From Morchella semilibera (taxonomy: Eukaryota; Ascomycota; Pezizomycetes; Pezizales; Morchellaceae), in NCBI GenBank assembly GCA_009192285.1, contig CM018606.1:2346081-2410080 (forward strand): 64,000 nt of DNA, written 5' to 3'. The stretch's first letter is position 1. Each line of letters starts with the position of its first letter. Made by a program: the position numbers and the translations under genes. The notes under the pieces are model-generated. The model was given only the letters and a program-made list of their open reading frames with translations. It had not been told where the DNA came from and searched no databases. Of this stretch, positions 63,141 to 64,000 are shown in pieces.

Positions 63141-64000
63141 TCCAAGGGATAGGCGGTCTAGGTAATCCCCCTAGGGTACTAGGCTTTTACGGACTCCCTA
63201 CCTTTGAGGTGGGTACACACAACAAGAACCCAAAATCTCTTGGCAGGCACTGCGGGGCTTTAGAGTTTTAGGTTTATGAAGGTAGATCTCGCCAGAATAT
63301 GCCCTCGTTTAATGGTCCCAATGTCCTTAGCCCGAATGTGAGTTATTTAGTTGGGACTGACCCACCACCAATATTACCTCTGACACCGGAATAGGCATAG
63401 GGTCAATGATAGATGACTCTTTGCTATCTAACTCTAAATAGCCTCTTAAGATCTGAGTTTTAATATGTTTGGTCGGTGTTAGTCATATAACTCTCCCCGA
63501 AGAATTTGGACTTGGCAGTGTGATTAGGTGTTCGCACGGATTCTTTATGCGTGGGTGGGGGCTGGTTTATGCTATGCTCACCATCCCTGTGAGTTACATA
63601 TGTAGACATCAGTTTATAATTTAACATACGAAGACCTTTTACATGTATGCTCTCAACGAATGGTCATACGTTTATTTGTCCCCACCCTGGTAAGGCGCAC
63701 GTTACTCTGGGCTTTAAACTCAGTTGCGGGTAAATTGTTTGGGCAACTCTCGTGTCCTAATAAACAACCAACAGTGCCAATACCAAACTTGTCTTAGATG
63801 CCAAGGTGTGTGGTAATGATTGATAACAGCTGTTTTTAAATTTTGGCCGTCTTTCACCACATAAGCTCCCGCCTAGGCCGCTACACAACATGGCCCACAC
63901 CACTCCCGCGTAGTTTCAATCCCGTTTCAAGGTTTCTAGTTTCTAGAAGAGTACTGCAGCAAATTCAGCTGGTACTCTGCAATGCATGTCTTACCACTAT

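Larger units (their letters stand above)
61592..64000. other. Gene-free right edge with small repeat elements
   Basis: No gene is supported in the last 2.4 kb. It contains the DUF6604 gene's 3' flank, the MITE-like element at 61910-62381 and a smaller inverted-repeat element at 63012-63140. The remaining sequence is AT-rich with stops in all frames. Confidence 0.5.

Overview
This is nuclear DNA of a filamentous ascomycete (Pezizomycotina). The evidence is a set of unmistakably fungal genes (kapC-type bZIP, DASH subunit Dad4, Nca2, lunapark, Qcr9), many short introns (48-306 bp, mostly 50-150) with GT-AG ends and CTAAC/CTGAC-type branch sites, CT-rich leaders, and gene clusters separated by AT-rich gene-free DNA. 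The class cannot be fixed from the sequence; Pezizomycetes is a guess only.

Layout. 1-9.3 kb holds two minus-strand genes: GCV2 (mitochondrial glycine decarboxylase P-protein) and an SRPK-type SR-protein kinase. 9.3-13.3 kb is gene-free. 13.3-20.8 kb is a GC-rich island with two divergent genes: a GRIP-domain golgin (IMH1-like, minus) and NCA2 (plus). 22.2-28.6 kb is a plus-strand run: a SEC4/Rab8 GTPase, a pterin-4a-carbinolamine dehydratase, lunapark (LNP1) and QCR9. 28.6-50.2 kb is a 21.6-kb AT-rich desert broken by one isolated gene, a putative mitochondrial RRM-like protein at 39.5-40.9 kb. 50.2-51.6 kb is the bZIP factor kapC. 53.6-61.6 kb is a second cluster: ARP5, DAD4 and IES6 in tandem on the minus strand, then a divergent DUF6604 gene of unknown function. 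The last 2.4 kb is gene-free and carries a 472-bp MITE-like element with 22-bp terminal inverted repeats next to TA.

How the genes relate. Most are unrelated housekeeping genes. The exception is ARP5 and IES6, whose products form one subcomplex of the INO80 chromatin remodeller. Between them lies DAD4, a 72-residue kinetochore gene split over five tiny exons, which simple ORF calling misses. Several products act in mitochondria (GCV2, NCA2, QCR9, probably the RRM-like protein), but they are scattered and show no operon-like logic.

All exon coordinates were worked out by hand from reading frame, splice consensus and remembered family conservation. No search or folding program was run. I found no convincing tRNA, rRNA, CRISPR array, biosynthetic gene cluster or intact transposase.
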